Below are positions 34,917-42,463 of a stretch of DNA of 45,053 bases, piece by piece. The DNA comes from Bacteroidota bacterium (GTDB lineage: Bacteria; Bacteroidota; Bacteroidia; Chitinophagales; UBA8649): positions 100,523-145,575 of the forward strand of contig PKDX01000021.1 in assembly GCA_002862745.1 (NCBI GenBank), written 5' to 3'. How positions within the stretch are numbered: the stretch's first letter is position 1; each line of letters begins with the position of its first letter. The notes beneath the pieces were generated by a model. The model searched no databases. It was not told where the DNA came from and worked only from the letters and a program-made list of their open reading frames with translations. Both the position numbers and the translations under genes were made by a program.

Positions 34917-36452
34917 ATGAATTTAGATTTCTTAAAAGAACTTGGTCTTAGTACTCTTAACTCCGGAACAAGCACAGGAGCCACTTGGGGAAAACAAGAC
35001 GAAGCTTCTCAAATCATAACCTCTCTATCACCTGTTGATGGCGAGGAAATAGGACAAGTATACTCGACTTCACCAGAGGCCTATGAAAATGTTGTAGAAG
35101 CCGCTGAAGAGGCTTTTAAGGAATGGCGCACTTGGCCAGCTCCAAAGCGAGGAGAAATCGTTCGTCAGATTGGAAATGCACTACGCGATAAAAAAGAAGC
35201 ATTAGGCAAACTGGTCTCCTATGAAATGGGAAAGAGTTACCAAGAAGGACTTGGTGAAGTGCAGGAGATGATTGACATCTGTGACTTCGCCGTAGGATTA
35301 TCCCGTCAGTTGTACGGATTAACAATGGTATCCGAGCGACCAAACCACAAGCTTTCAGAAAAGTGGCATCCACTCGGTGTTGTAGGAATAATCTCAGCAT
35401 TTAACTTTCCGGTCGCCGTATGGAGCTGGAATTCCATGATTGCTTGGGTGTGTGGTGATGTTTGTATTTGGAAGCCATCAGAAAAAGCACCTATTTGCGG
35501 TGTGGCGTGCCAAAAGATTGTTCAAGAAGTCTTTGCCGCCAACAATGTGCCCGAGGGTGTATCATGTCTTGTCAACGGAGACGCATCCGTCGGACAATGG
35601 ATGACGGAAGATCATCGACTTCCTTTGATTTCGGCTACGGGTTCTACTCGAATGGGTAAGGCTGTCGCTGCAACCGTTGGAGCACGACTTGGAAAAACTA
35701 TACTCGAACTCGGAGGAAACAATGCCATTATTGTATCTGAGCATGCAGACATTAAAATGACTACGATTGGCGCGGTGTTTGGCGCCGTTGGAACCTGTGG
35801 TCAGCGCTGTACCTCGACGAGACGTCTAATCATCCATAGCTCGAAGTATGATCAAGTTAAAGATGCCTTGGTTCAAGCCTACGCTCAACTTAAGATTGGG
35901 AATCCCCTGGATGCCTCAAACCATATTGGACCGCTTATTGATACCGATGCTGTCAAGATGTATTCTGACGCCTTAGATAACATCACTAAGCATGGCGGAA
36001 AGTTTGTCGTAGAAGGTGGTGTACTCCAAGGTGCAGGATATGAGTCAGGGTGTTACGTAAAACCTGCAATTGCTGAGGTTGAGCCAAATAACCCAATGGC
36101 TGAAGTAGAAACCTTCGCCCCGATTCTTTACCTTATGAAGTACGATAACTTGGAGGATGCCATTGACATTCAAAACAGCGTACCTCAAGGATTGTCCTCA
36201 GCGATTATGACTCAGAATGTCCGTGAGATGGAACTCTTCCTCAGTGAGAGTGGATCAGATTGTGGTATAGCCAATGTAAACATTGGTACGTCAGGAGCTG
36301 AAATTGGTGGTGCCTTTGGAGGTGAAAAAGAAACGGGTGGCGGTCGTGAATCAGGTTCTGATTCTTGGAAAGCTTACATGCGCCGTCAGACGAATACTGT
36401 AAACTACGGAACAGATCTTCCGTTAGCTCAAGGGATTGAGTTTAATCTCTAG
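34917..36452 (+). CDS. Aldehyde dehydrogenase, ALDH7 type (aminoadipate-semialdehyde dehydrogenase-like)
   Basis: A 511-residue NAD(P)-dependent aldehyde dehydrogenase. FNFPVAVWSWN (cofactor region), LELGGNN (general-base Glu) and GTCGQRCTSTRR with catalytic Cys298 match the ALDH7/antiquitin branch. That branch oxidises L-2-aminoadipate 6-semialdehyde (the open form of piperideine-6-carboxylate) in lysine breakdown. Length is normal and there is no signal peptide, so it is cytosolic. It starts 12 nt after the giant adhesin gene and may be read from the same transcript, although the functions have no obvious link. It converges on scpB with only 10 nt between stops. Confidence 0.88.
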   Translation: MNLDFLKELGLSTLNSGTSTGATWGKQDEASQIITSLSPVDGEEIGQVYSTSPEAYENVVEAAEEAFKEWRTWPAPKRGEIVRQIGNALRDKKEALGKLVSYEMGKSYQEGLGEVQEMIDICDFAVGLSRQLYGLTMVSERPNHKLSEKWHPLGVVGIISAFNFPVAVWSWNSMIAWVCGDVCIWKPSEKAPICGVACQKIVQEVFAANNVPEGVSCLVNGDASVGQWMTEDHRLPLISATGSTRMGKAVAATVGARLGKTILELGGNNAIIVSEHADIKMTTIGAVFGAVGTCGQRCTSTRRLIIHSSKYDQVKDALVQAYAQLKIGNPLDASNHIGPLIDTDAVKMYSDALDNITKHGGKFVVEGGVLQGAGYESGCYVKPAIAEVEPNNPMAEVETFAPILYLMKYDNLEDAIDIQNSVPQGLSSAIMTQNVREMELFLSESGSDCGIANVNIGTSGAEIGGAFGGEKETGGGRESGSDSWKAYMRRQTNTVNYGTDLPLAQGIEFNL

Positions 36453-36462
36453 ATCGGTAATC

Positions 36463-37128
36463 TTAATCTTGGGGTGCTTCGGTACGCTCTATTTCCTCCC
36501 CTTCTTGGGTATCGGGACTAGCATTGGCTGCCAACAGCGCATCTTCAAGTTCTAGCTTAGGTAGCTTATCCAACGATTCAATGCCAAATTGATCGAGAAA
36601 TCGTTGGGTTACCGCATAGAGGTTGGGACGCCCTAACTCCTCCGCCTGGCCAATTACCTTAAGTAATTCCAATTCAAGCAGTTTATGTACAGCATAATCA
36701 CTTTGTACTCCACGTATGGATTCGATGGTACGTTTTGTTGTCGGCTCATTGTAGGCCACAATAGCAAGGGTCTCCAACGCACTTCGGCTTAACTTTTTTT
36801 GAGCAAGCTGCTTCAGTCCATGCAATAGGATGGGATGAAAATCCTTTTTGGTCAATAACTGATAGCGATTACCATAACAATGGATTTCTATGGCTGCCTG
36901 TCGTTCTTTAAGGCGTTGACCTAGTTCATCCAAGGCCTGCTTCATATCCTCGTGCGTCACCTCCTGAAGCTGCAGAATGTTCTCAGCACATGCTTTCTTT
37001 GGTATGGCCTCTGCATAACTATTGACCATATCCACTAATTCTTCAAGGGTGTGCCCAGTATCCGACGCAAAAAGCAAAGCCTCTACAGCCGACAATAATG
37101 AGTGATCCTGTTCGTGTGGATGATCCAT
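36463..37128 (-). CDS. scpB: Segregation and condensation protein B (SMC-ScpAB complex)
   Basis: A 221-residue ScpB. Together with ScpA (kleisin) and SMC it forms the bacterial condensin that organises the chromosome. The two winged-helix regions are visible: the first from SLLSAVEALLFASD, the second around SRSALETLAIVAYNEPTTKRTIESIRG and LEELGRPNLYAVTQRFLDQFG. A TTG at 37143 would add five residues (MYFPI), but the ATG at 37126-37128 gives the typical start. The acidic C-terminal tail is unstructured. It lies 44 nt after atpG on the same strand and could be read through from the ATP synthase operon. Confidence 0.93.
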   Translation of the reverse strand: MDHPHEQDHSLLSAVEALLFASDTGHTLEELVDMVNSYAEAIPKKACAENILQLQEVTHEDMKQALDELGQRLKERQAAIEIHCYGNRYQLLTKKDFHPILLHGLKQLAQKKLSRSALETLAIVAYNEPTTKRTIESIRGVQSDYAVHKLLELELLKVIGQAEELGRPNLYAVTQRFLDQFGIESLDKLPKLELEDALLAANASPDTQEGEEIERTEAPQD

Positions 37129-37172
37129 AATGGGAAAATACAAATAGCCTGACGTTCTTAGAGAATCTAAGC

Positions 37173-38054
37173 TTATCCTTCCTCAAGTGCAGCAGCCCCT
37201 CCGACGATCTCAAGGATCTCATTGGTAATGGCCGCTTGGCGCTCTCGGTTGTACTGAAGTTTCAGGTCACGCAAGAGTTCATTCGCATTTTCCGTAGCCT
37301 GCTCCATAGCTACCATTCGAGCCCCGTGTTCCGAAGCGTTGGTATCCAACATAAAGCGGAACATGGTTGTGCGAAGAATCTTAGGGATTAAGATATCCAA
37401 TAATTCAGCTTGGTTTGGCTCAAAGATATAATCTGCTGAAGTAGAAGATGGATCATCACTTTCCTCACTATCCATAGAGACAGGTAGGTATTGCACTGCA
37501 TCAATTTTTTGAGTCGCCGCATTCACAAATTCTGAGAATACCACTTTAACCTCATCATAAGTACCGTCAGAAAAGCCTTTTATTGCGAATTCCGCAATGG
37601 CCGCTGCCCCTTCAAATTCAATATTAGCAAAGTTTGTCCAAAAGGTATCAATGACTTCAACCTCTTCTCTTTGAGCAAATTCATAGGCTTTCTTGCCCAC
37701 TGGAAGTATATCGTAGCGAATGGCACTATTGCTCGCCATCACCTCCTTCGCTTGCTTCATCAAGTTCGCATTAAAGGCGCCGCATAATCCTCGATCAGAA
37801 GTCATAACAATCAATAATCCACGCTTGGGATTGTCAACGGAACGATTTAGACCCAGATCTAGCTCCACTCCATCGAGATTAGCCATCACGTTCTCCAACA
37901 TATTCGACAGAACTTGACTGTAGGGACGCATTTGGGTAATACTATCTTGAGCACGCTTCAGTTTACTAGCCGCTACAAGCTTCATAGCCTTTGTAATCTG
38001 CTGTGTAGTAACAACCGAGGATATACGCTCTCTAACTTCTTTCAGGTTCGCCAT
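37173..38054 (-). CDS. atpG: ATP synthase F1 gamma subunit
   Basis: A 293-residue central-stalk subunit that rotates inside the alpha3beta3 head. Its N-terminal helix MANLKEVRERISSVVTTQQITKAMKLVAASKLKRAQ and the C-terminal ATENANELLRDLKLQYNRERQAAITNEILEIVGGA carry the highly conserved ends that form the coiled-coil shaft. MTSDRGLCGAFN is the conserved Rossmann-like segment. Last gene of the atpBEFHAG set, 11 nt after atpA. The beta and epsilon genes (atpD, atpC) do not follow, which fits the split F-ATPase gene arrangement of Bacteroidota. Confidence 0.97.
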   Translation of the reverse strand: MANLKEVRERISSVVTTQQITKAMKLVAASKLKRAQDSITQMRPYSQVLSNMLENVMANLDGVELDLGLNRSVDNPKRGLLIVMTSDRGLCGAFNANLMKQAKEVMASNSAIRYDILPVGKKAYEFAQREEVEVIDTFWTNFANIEFEGAAAIAEFAIKGFSDGTYDEVKVVFSEFVNAATQKIDAVQYLPVSMDSEESDDPSSTSADYIFEPNQAELLDILIPKILRTTMFRFMLDTNASEHGARMVAMEQATENANELLRDLKLQYNRERQAAITNEILEIVGGAAALEEG

Positions 38055-38065
38055 AGTAGGACTTT

Positions 38066-39646
38066 TTAGTTGTAGCTAGGAATAATGTCCTTCGCTAGTT
38101 GTTCTAAAACATCAGTGATTTCAGGAACCATTTTCTTACTCGTACGAATCAATTCCAAGGTCTCAGGATGCCGAGCCTTTAGCTGGTCGAGGAAATCTTT
38201 TTCAAAGGCCTTAATCTTGTTAACAGGAACTTCCCTCAATAGATTCTTTGTACCGAGATAGATAATCGCAACCTGACGTTCCACTGAGAATGGATCAAAC
38301 TGAGCCTGCTTGAGAATCTCAACGTTTCGAGCTCCTTTATCAAGTACAGCTTTCGTAGATGCATCGAGATCAGAACCAAACTTAGAGAAAGCTTCCAACT
38401 CTCGATACTGGGCAAGGTCCAACTTGAGTGTCCCGGCCACTTTTTTCATGGTTTTAATCTGCGCATTACCACCTACACGAGAAACTGATATACCCACGTT
38501 AATCGCAGGACGCACACCAGCATTAAATAAGTTTGACTCAAGGAAAATCTGGCCATCAGTAATCGAGATTACATTCGTAGGAATATAAGCAGAAACGTCT
38601 CCAGCCTGTGTCTCAATGATAGGAAGTGCTGTAAGCGACCCTCCTCCTTTGACTTTTCCTTGTAACGAATCAGGAATATCATTCATGGCTTGAGCAATGT
38701 TATCATTACTGTTCACCTTAGCAGCACGCTCTAATAAGCGGCTATGCAGATAGAATACATCCCCTGGATAGGCCTCACGTCCTGGAGGACGACGAAGGAG
38801 AAGAGAGACTTCTCGGTAGGCCACAGCCTGCTTTGATAAATCATCATAGACGATAAGCGCTGGACGACCTGTATCGCGGAAATACTCCCCAATCGCAGCT
38901 CCCGCAAACGGAGCATAGAATACCTGTGGTGCAGGATCCGAGGCCGTTGCAGCTACGATTACCGTGTAGTCCATTGCACCGTTCTCTTGAAGCGTGCGCG
39001 CCACTTGAGCCACGGTAGAACCTTTTTGACCACAAGCTACATATACGCAGAAAACAGGCTCGCCACGATCATAAAATTCTTTTTGATTGATGATGGTATC
39101 AATAGCCACAGCAGTCTTACCTGTTTGGCGGTCACCAATGATAAGCTCCCGCTGACCACGGCCAATTGGAATCATGGCATCAATCGCCTTAATCCCTGTT
39201 TGCATAGGCTCGTCAACCGGTTGACGATAGATAACCCCAGGAGCCTTTCGCTCGATAGGCATCTCGTACAATTCGCCTTGGATTGGTCCATCACCATCGA
39301 TTGGCTCACCTAACGTGTTCACCACACGACCAAGCATACCATCGCCCACTTTTACCGAAGCAATTCGCTTCGTACGGCGTACCGCATCGCCCTCTTTGAT
39401 ACCTTCGGCTGGTCCCATCAATACCACCCCAACATTATCTTCCTCAAGGTTTAAGGCGATGGCTTGAACACCATTTTCGAACTCGACAAGCTCACCTGCT
39501 TGGATTTCAGTTAATCCATAAACCCGAGCAATACCATCTCCTACTTGTAGTACGGAGCCCACCTCTTCAAGTTCTTGAGCTGTATTGGTCCCTGCGAGTT
39601 GTTCGCGGAGAATCGAGGAAATTTCTTCTGGTCTTACACTAGACAT
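38066..39646 (-). CDS. atpA: ATP synthase F1 alpha subunit
   Basis: A 526-residue alpha subunit of the catalytic head, which binds nucleotide at non-catalytic sites. The P-loop GDRQTGKTA lies near residues 171-179, [16 protein letters not shown] is the Walker B region, and [12 protein letters not shown] with [10 protein letters not shown] are signature stretches. The length is slightly longer than the ~510 residues usual in other phyla because of small internal insertions. Start and stop spacing (10 nt after atpH, 11 nt before atpG) fits one operon. Confidence 0.98.
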   Translation of the reverse strand: MSSVRPEEISSILREQLAGTNTAQELEEVGSVLQVGDGIARVYGLTEIQAGELVEFENGVQAIALNLEEDNVGVVLMGPAEGIKEGDAVRRTKRIASVKVGDGMLGRVVNTLGEPIDGDGPIQGELYEMPIERKAPGVIYRQPVDEPMQTGIKAIDAMIPIGRGQRELIIGDRQTGKTAVAIDTIINQKEFYDRGEPVFCVYVACGQKGSTVAQVARTLQENGAMDYTVIVAATASDPAPQVFYAPFAGAAIGEYFRDTGRPALIVYDDLSKQAVAYREVSLLLRRPPGREAYPGDVFYLHSRLLERAAKVNSNDNIAQAMNDIPDSLQGKVKGGGSLTALPIIETQAGDVSAYIPTNVISITDGQIFLESNLFNAGVRPAINVGISVSRVGGNAQIKTMKKVAGTLKLDLAQYRELEAFSKFGSDLDASTKAVLDKGARNVEILKQAQFDPFSVERQVAIIYLGTKNLLREVPVNKIKAFEKDFLDQLKARHPETLELIRTSKKMVPEITDVLEQLAKDIIPSYN

Positions 39647-39656
39647 AATTCAGATT

Positions 39657-40220
39657 TTAAGCATCAATAATTTCGACGTAATCGTCGGTTAAAAATTCAT
39701 TTTGTAGTAAGGAAAGCTTGCGTTTGACAGAGTTGTCAAGGAGTTTGTCGTCAATGCGAACGGTAAATCCTCCTAAAAGACTCTTATCCACTTCATGGGT
39801 GGTCACTACTTCAGCACCACCCATCGCTTTAATTTTTTCTTCAAGGGTTTTAATGGTCGACTCATTAAGGGGAACAGCAGAGGTAATGTGCGCCTTAACA
39901 ATTCCCTTTAATTTCAACACCTGCTGCTCAAATTCGAGTAAAATCTCATGAACGAACGACTCTCGCCCACGAGAAATTAACAGATGAATAAAACCCGATA
40001 AAACGTTATGGAAACGTCCATTATCTATAGCATTAAATACAGCAATCTTTTTTGATTTGTCGATTACTGGATTCCTAAAGAAGGCCTTGAAATCGTTCGA
40101 TGAACTGAGGTTTTCCTCAAGTTCCTTTACTGAAGCATATACAGCATCAACCACATTTTGCTCTGTGGCTAATCCAAGCATTGCTTTGGCATAACGACTT
40201 GCTAAACGTTGATTAGCCAT
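39657..40220 (-). CDS. atpH: ATP synthase F1 delta subunit
   Basis: A 187-residue delta/OSCP subunit that links the peripheral stalk to the alpha subunits. The N-terminal helical domain starts with RLASRYAKAMLGLA, and the C-terminal GGFTVRIDDKLLDNSVKRKLSLL is the conserved signature. Its ATG directly abuts the atpF stop (0 nt spacing), and atpA follows after 10 nt. Length is normal. Confidence 0.95.
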   Translation of the reverse strand: MANQRLASRYAKAMLGLATEQNVVDAVYASVKELEENLSSSNDFKAFFRNPVIDKSKKIAVFNAIDNGRFHNVLSGFIHLLISRGRESFVHEILLEFEQQVLKLKGIVKAHITSAVPLNESTIKTLEEKIKAMGGAEVVTTHEVDKSLLGGFTVRIDDKLLDNSVKRKLSLLQNEFLTDDYVEIIDA

Positions 40221-40760
40221 CTAGTTTAGTTTTGCTTTATTGGCTAAGTCCTCAGCATATTTTTGCTGTTTACCTTCGCCCTCTAACTCACGTTCCAACA
40301 CCCGCTTAGCGATATCCAAGGCTAATTGCGCAGAGGTATTTCTTAATTCAGCCATCATCGCCTCTTGCTTAATGGTAAGCTCTTCATCAGCGCGCTGCAT
40401 AATTTTGGCAGCCTCCTCTTGGGCGGCTTCTTTAGCTTCATCGATTATACCCTTCTTTACTTTCTGGGCTTCTCGAATGATTGCCGCGCGTTCTTCTTTA
40501 GCTTCCTTTAGAATCGCATCGTTTTCTGATTTGAGCGACGCCATTTCTTCTCGCGCTTGCTCAGCAGATTTTAGGGCTTTTTCTATCCCTTCTTCACGGC
40601 TCTTTAAGGCCTTACCAATCGGTTTGAAGGCCACCTTTCCGAGAATTATCCAAGTAACAAGGAAAATAAAGAGCGTCCAAAATAGAAGTCCTAATTGATT
40701 AGGATCCATGATCGGAAGAGACCCTCCACCCTCTGAAAGTATTATGAGATGATTGAACAT
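40221..40760 (-). CDS. atpF: ATP synthase F0 b subunit
   Basis: A 179-residue peripheral-stalk subunit. A single membrane helix (~22-45, FWTLFIFLVTWIILGKVAF) is followed by KPIGKALKSREEGIEKAL and a long charged coiled-coil (~55-165) that dimerises and reaches the delta subunit. The short extension before the helix is normal for this phylum. The gap to the upstream atpE is 62 nt and contains a strong inverted repeat, whereas the gaps downstream are 0-11 nt. Confidence 0.95.
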   Translation of the reverse strand: MFNHLIILSEGGGSLPIMDPNQLGLLFWTLFIFLVTWIILGKVAFKPIGKALKSREEGIEKALKSAEQAREEMASLKSENDAILKEAKEERAAIIREAQKVKKGIIDEAKEAAQEEAAKIMQRADEELTIKQEAMMAELRNTSAQLALDIAKRVLERELEGEGKQQKYAEDLANKAKLN

Positions 40761-40776
40761 AGGATTATAATTTAAA

Positions 40777-40813
40777 GGGGGGAGTAACTAAGGCTATCCC
40801 AAAGCCTCCCCCC
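40777..40813 (-). other. Stem-loop between atpE and atpF
   Basis: GGGGGGAG (40777-40784) and CTCCCCCC (40806-40813) form a perfect 8-bp, very G/C-rich stem around a 21-nt loop. On the minus strand it comes 9 nt after the atpE stop and is followed by TTTAAATT. It may stabilise the 3' end of an atpB-atpE mRNA or act as a leaky terminator that lowers atpF and later genes relative to atpE. Confidence 0.65.
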
Positions 40814-40822
40814 ATTTTTCAC

Positions 40823-41041
<219 letters not shown>

Positions 41042-41045
41042 TTAT

Positions 41046-41063
41046 GGATAGCACGTGCTATCC
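41046..41063 (-). other. 18-bp perfect palindrome just upstream of atpE
   Basis: GGATAGCACGTGCTATCC reads the same on both strands and lies 7 nt before the atpE ATG, within the atpB-atpE gap. As RNA it can fold into a 7-bp stem with an ACGT loop; as DNA it could be an operator. In the transcript it would sit at the ribosome landing site. Confidence 0.65.
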
Positions 41064-41080
41064 TGGTGAAAAAATAAAAA

Positions 41081-42274
41081 TTAGTGATGTTCTGCATGTT
41101 CATGGTGATCTTCAATTGCTAAACCGATAAACACGGCAGATAAATTCGTAAAAATAAATGCTTGAATGGCTGCAACGAGCAATTCCATAACATTCATAAA
41201 GAGTCCAAAGGCTGTAGTAACAATTCCCCCGGTAATCCCTCCTGAAAGGCTTTCCCCTGAATTCCCGAAAATAAAGACGAGACTTACAAGGCTTAATATG
41301 ATAATGTGGCCCGCTGCGATATTCGCAAAAAGACGCACCATAAGCGCAAAAGGCTTGGTGAAGATGCCTATTACCTCGATAGGAACTACAATTGGGTAAA
41401 GCAACAGAGGTACATCAGGCATTAGAATATGTTTCCAATAGTCTTTGTTAGCGCGTAAAAGGATAACCACTAAGATGATCAAGGCCAAGGCCGCAGTCAC
41501 CATAATGTTTCCTGTAACGTTCGCACTGCCAGGGAAGATTGGAATAAGGCCTACAAGATTGAGACTCCAAATAAAGAAGAATAAAGTGAGTAAGAAAGGC
41601 ATGTAGGCATCTGTTTTCTTACCCAAGTATGGTCTTGCCACTTGATCGCGGATAAATAGCACAATCGGTTCAAAGAAGCCTTGTATACCCTTTGGCGCTT
41701 GACCTTCGCGGCGGCGATATCCTTTAGCGACCGTTGTAAAAATGACGATAAGAAGCAGACTCGCCAGCAACATCGTAAAGACATTTTTTGTAATGCTAAA
41801 ATCAATGATAGATGTTTCCTCATCAATTGGGAGAACACGTCCGTGGTGCATATGGAATCCTTCGACCTCATTTGTGGAGTTACCATGGTGATCTAGGTCA
41901 AATTCAGTAGAAAATCCGGTAAACCATGATCCTTCGGTTTTATTGTAAATGATGACGGGAAGAGGAATATAGATATCGCCAACAATGTGAAAAGCATTAG
42001 CATCTCCAATGTGGTGCATAATCATTTCGCCAGCATTGAATCCTTCTTCATGCGCTGCGTGATCATCAGATGAGTGGTCTTTATGACTATCGACTTCATG
42101 TGAATCGTGTGAAGATGCTTCCACGGCAACATGGAGATGCTCCTCATGATGAGCATCTTTTTCAGCTTGCACCTTGTTAGGCACTAAGAAGAAAACCAAA
42201 GACAATATAGACATCAGCATGATGGCCAAAGACCATTGCATGGTAGTGTTTCTTTTTTTCACCATAAGACCCAT
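41081..42274 (-). CDS. atpB: ATP synthase F0 a subunit with His-rich N-terminal extension
   Basis: A 397-residue a subunit that forms the proton half-channels. An N-terminal signal-like helix (~13-37) is followed by a His/Asp/Glu-rich extracytoplasmic region (~38-155), then five or six membrane helices. The essential arginine is Arg314 in FALMVRLFANIAAGH. The C-terminal tail DHHEHAEHH is again His-rich. The long N-terminal extension is common in Bacteroidota a subunits and explains the length compared with ~270 residues in E. coli. It is the first gene of the operon; no atpI-like gene lies upstream in the window. An exact -7 box lies 27 nt upstream. Confidence 0.96.
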   Translation of the reverse strand: MGLMVKKRNTTMQWSLAIMLMSILSLVFFLVPNKVQAEKDAHHEEHLHVAVEASSHDSHEVDSHKDHSSDDHAAHEEGFNAGEMIMHHIGDANAFHIVGDIYIPLPVIIYNKTEGSWFTGFSTEFDLDHHGNSTNEVEGFHMHHGRVLPIDEETSIIDFSITKNVFTMLLASLLLIVIFTTVAKGYRRREGQAPKGIQGFFEPIVLFIRDQVARPYLGKKTDAYMPFLLTLFFFIWSLNLVGLIPIFPGSANVTGNIMVTAALALIILVVILLRANKDYWKHILMPDVPLLLYPIVVPIEVIGIFTKPFALMVRLFANIAAGHIIILSLVSLVFIFGNSGESLSGGITGGIVTTAFGLFMNVMELLVAAIQAFIFTNLSAVFIGLAIEDHHEHAEHH

Positions 42275-42300
42275 TAAATACGTCTTCTTTTAATGTGCCT

Positions 42301-42308
42301 CAAAGGTA
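42301..42308 (-). promoter_or_regulatory. ATP synthase operon -7 box (TACCTTTG)
   Basis: On the minus strand TACCTTTG matches the Bacteroidota TAnnTTTG element exactly and ends 26 nt before the atpB ATG, giving a leader of about 20 nt. A clear TTG -33 element is not visible at the expected spacing. Confidence 0.6.
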
Positions 42309-42350
42309 TATAGCTTTTTACTTTTTTCGAGTGGTTTATCAAAGTTTTAG

Positions 42351-42374
42351 AAGGACTTATCAACATGAGTCCTT
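42351..42374 (+). other. Hairpin in the atpB / OmpA-gene divergent region
   Basis: AAGGACT (42351-42357) and AGTCCTT (42368-42374) form a 7-bp stem with a 10-nt loop, followed by TTAT on the plus strand. It lies between divergent genes, where a terminator is not needed, so it may be an operator or simply chance. Nothing else notable is seen in the 189-bp gap apart from the promoters. Confidence 0.3.
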
Positions 42375-42411
42375 TTATCTTGTTGGAGGCCATTTAAGCA
42401 CGTCTATCTTC

Positions 42412-42441
42412 TTGAGATTTTCTGAAGATATTTCTACCTTG
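42412..42441 (+). promoter_or_regulatory. Candidate promoter for the OmpA-family gene
   Basis: TTG at 42412-42414, a 20-nt spacer, then TACCTTG at 42435-42441 resembles the Bacteroidota TTG-N19-TAnnTTTG promoter with one T missing in the -7 box. It places initiation about 15 nt before the ATG at 42464. Confidence 0.4.
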
Positions 42442-42463
42442 TAAGCCTTAAAAATTACTTTCT

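Noticed and set aside
36453-36462. Terminator between the ALDH gene and scpB
   Set aside because: Only 10 nt separate the convergent stops and no hairpin with a T-run is visible there.
40240-40698. 152-codon open frame on the plus strand opposite atpF
   Set aside because: It lies fully antisense to the well-supported b subunit gene; its Ser/Ala-rich sequence is the expected mirror of the coiled-coil codons and shows no domain.
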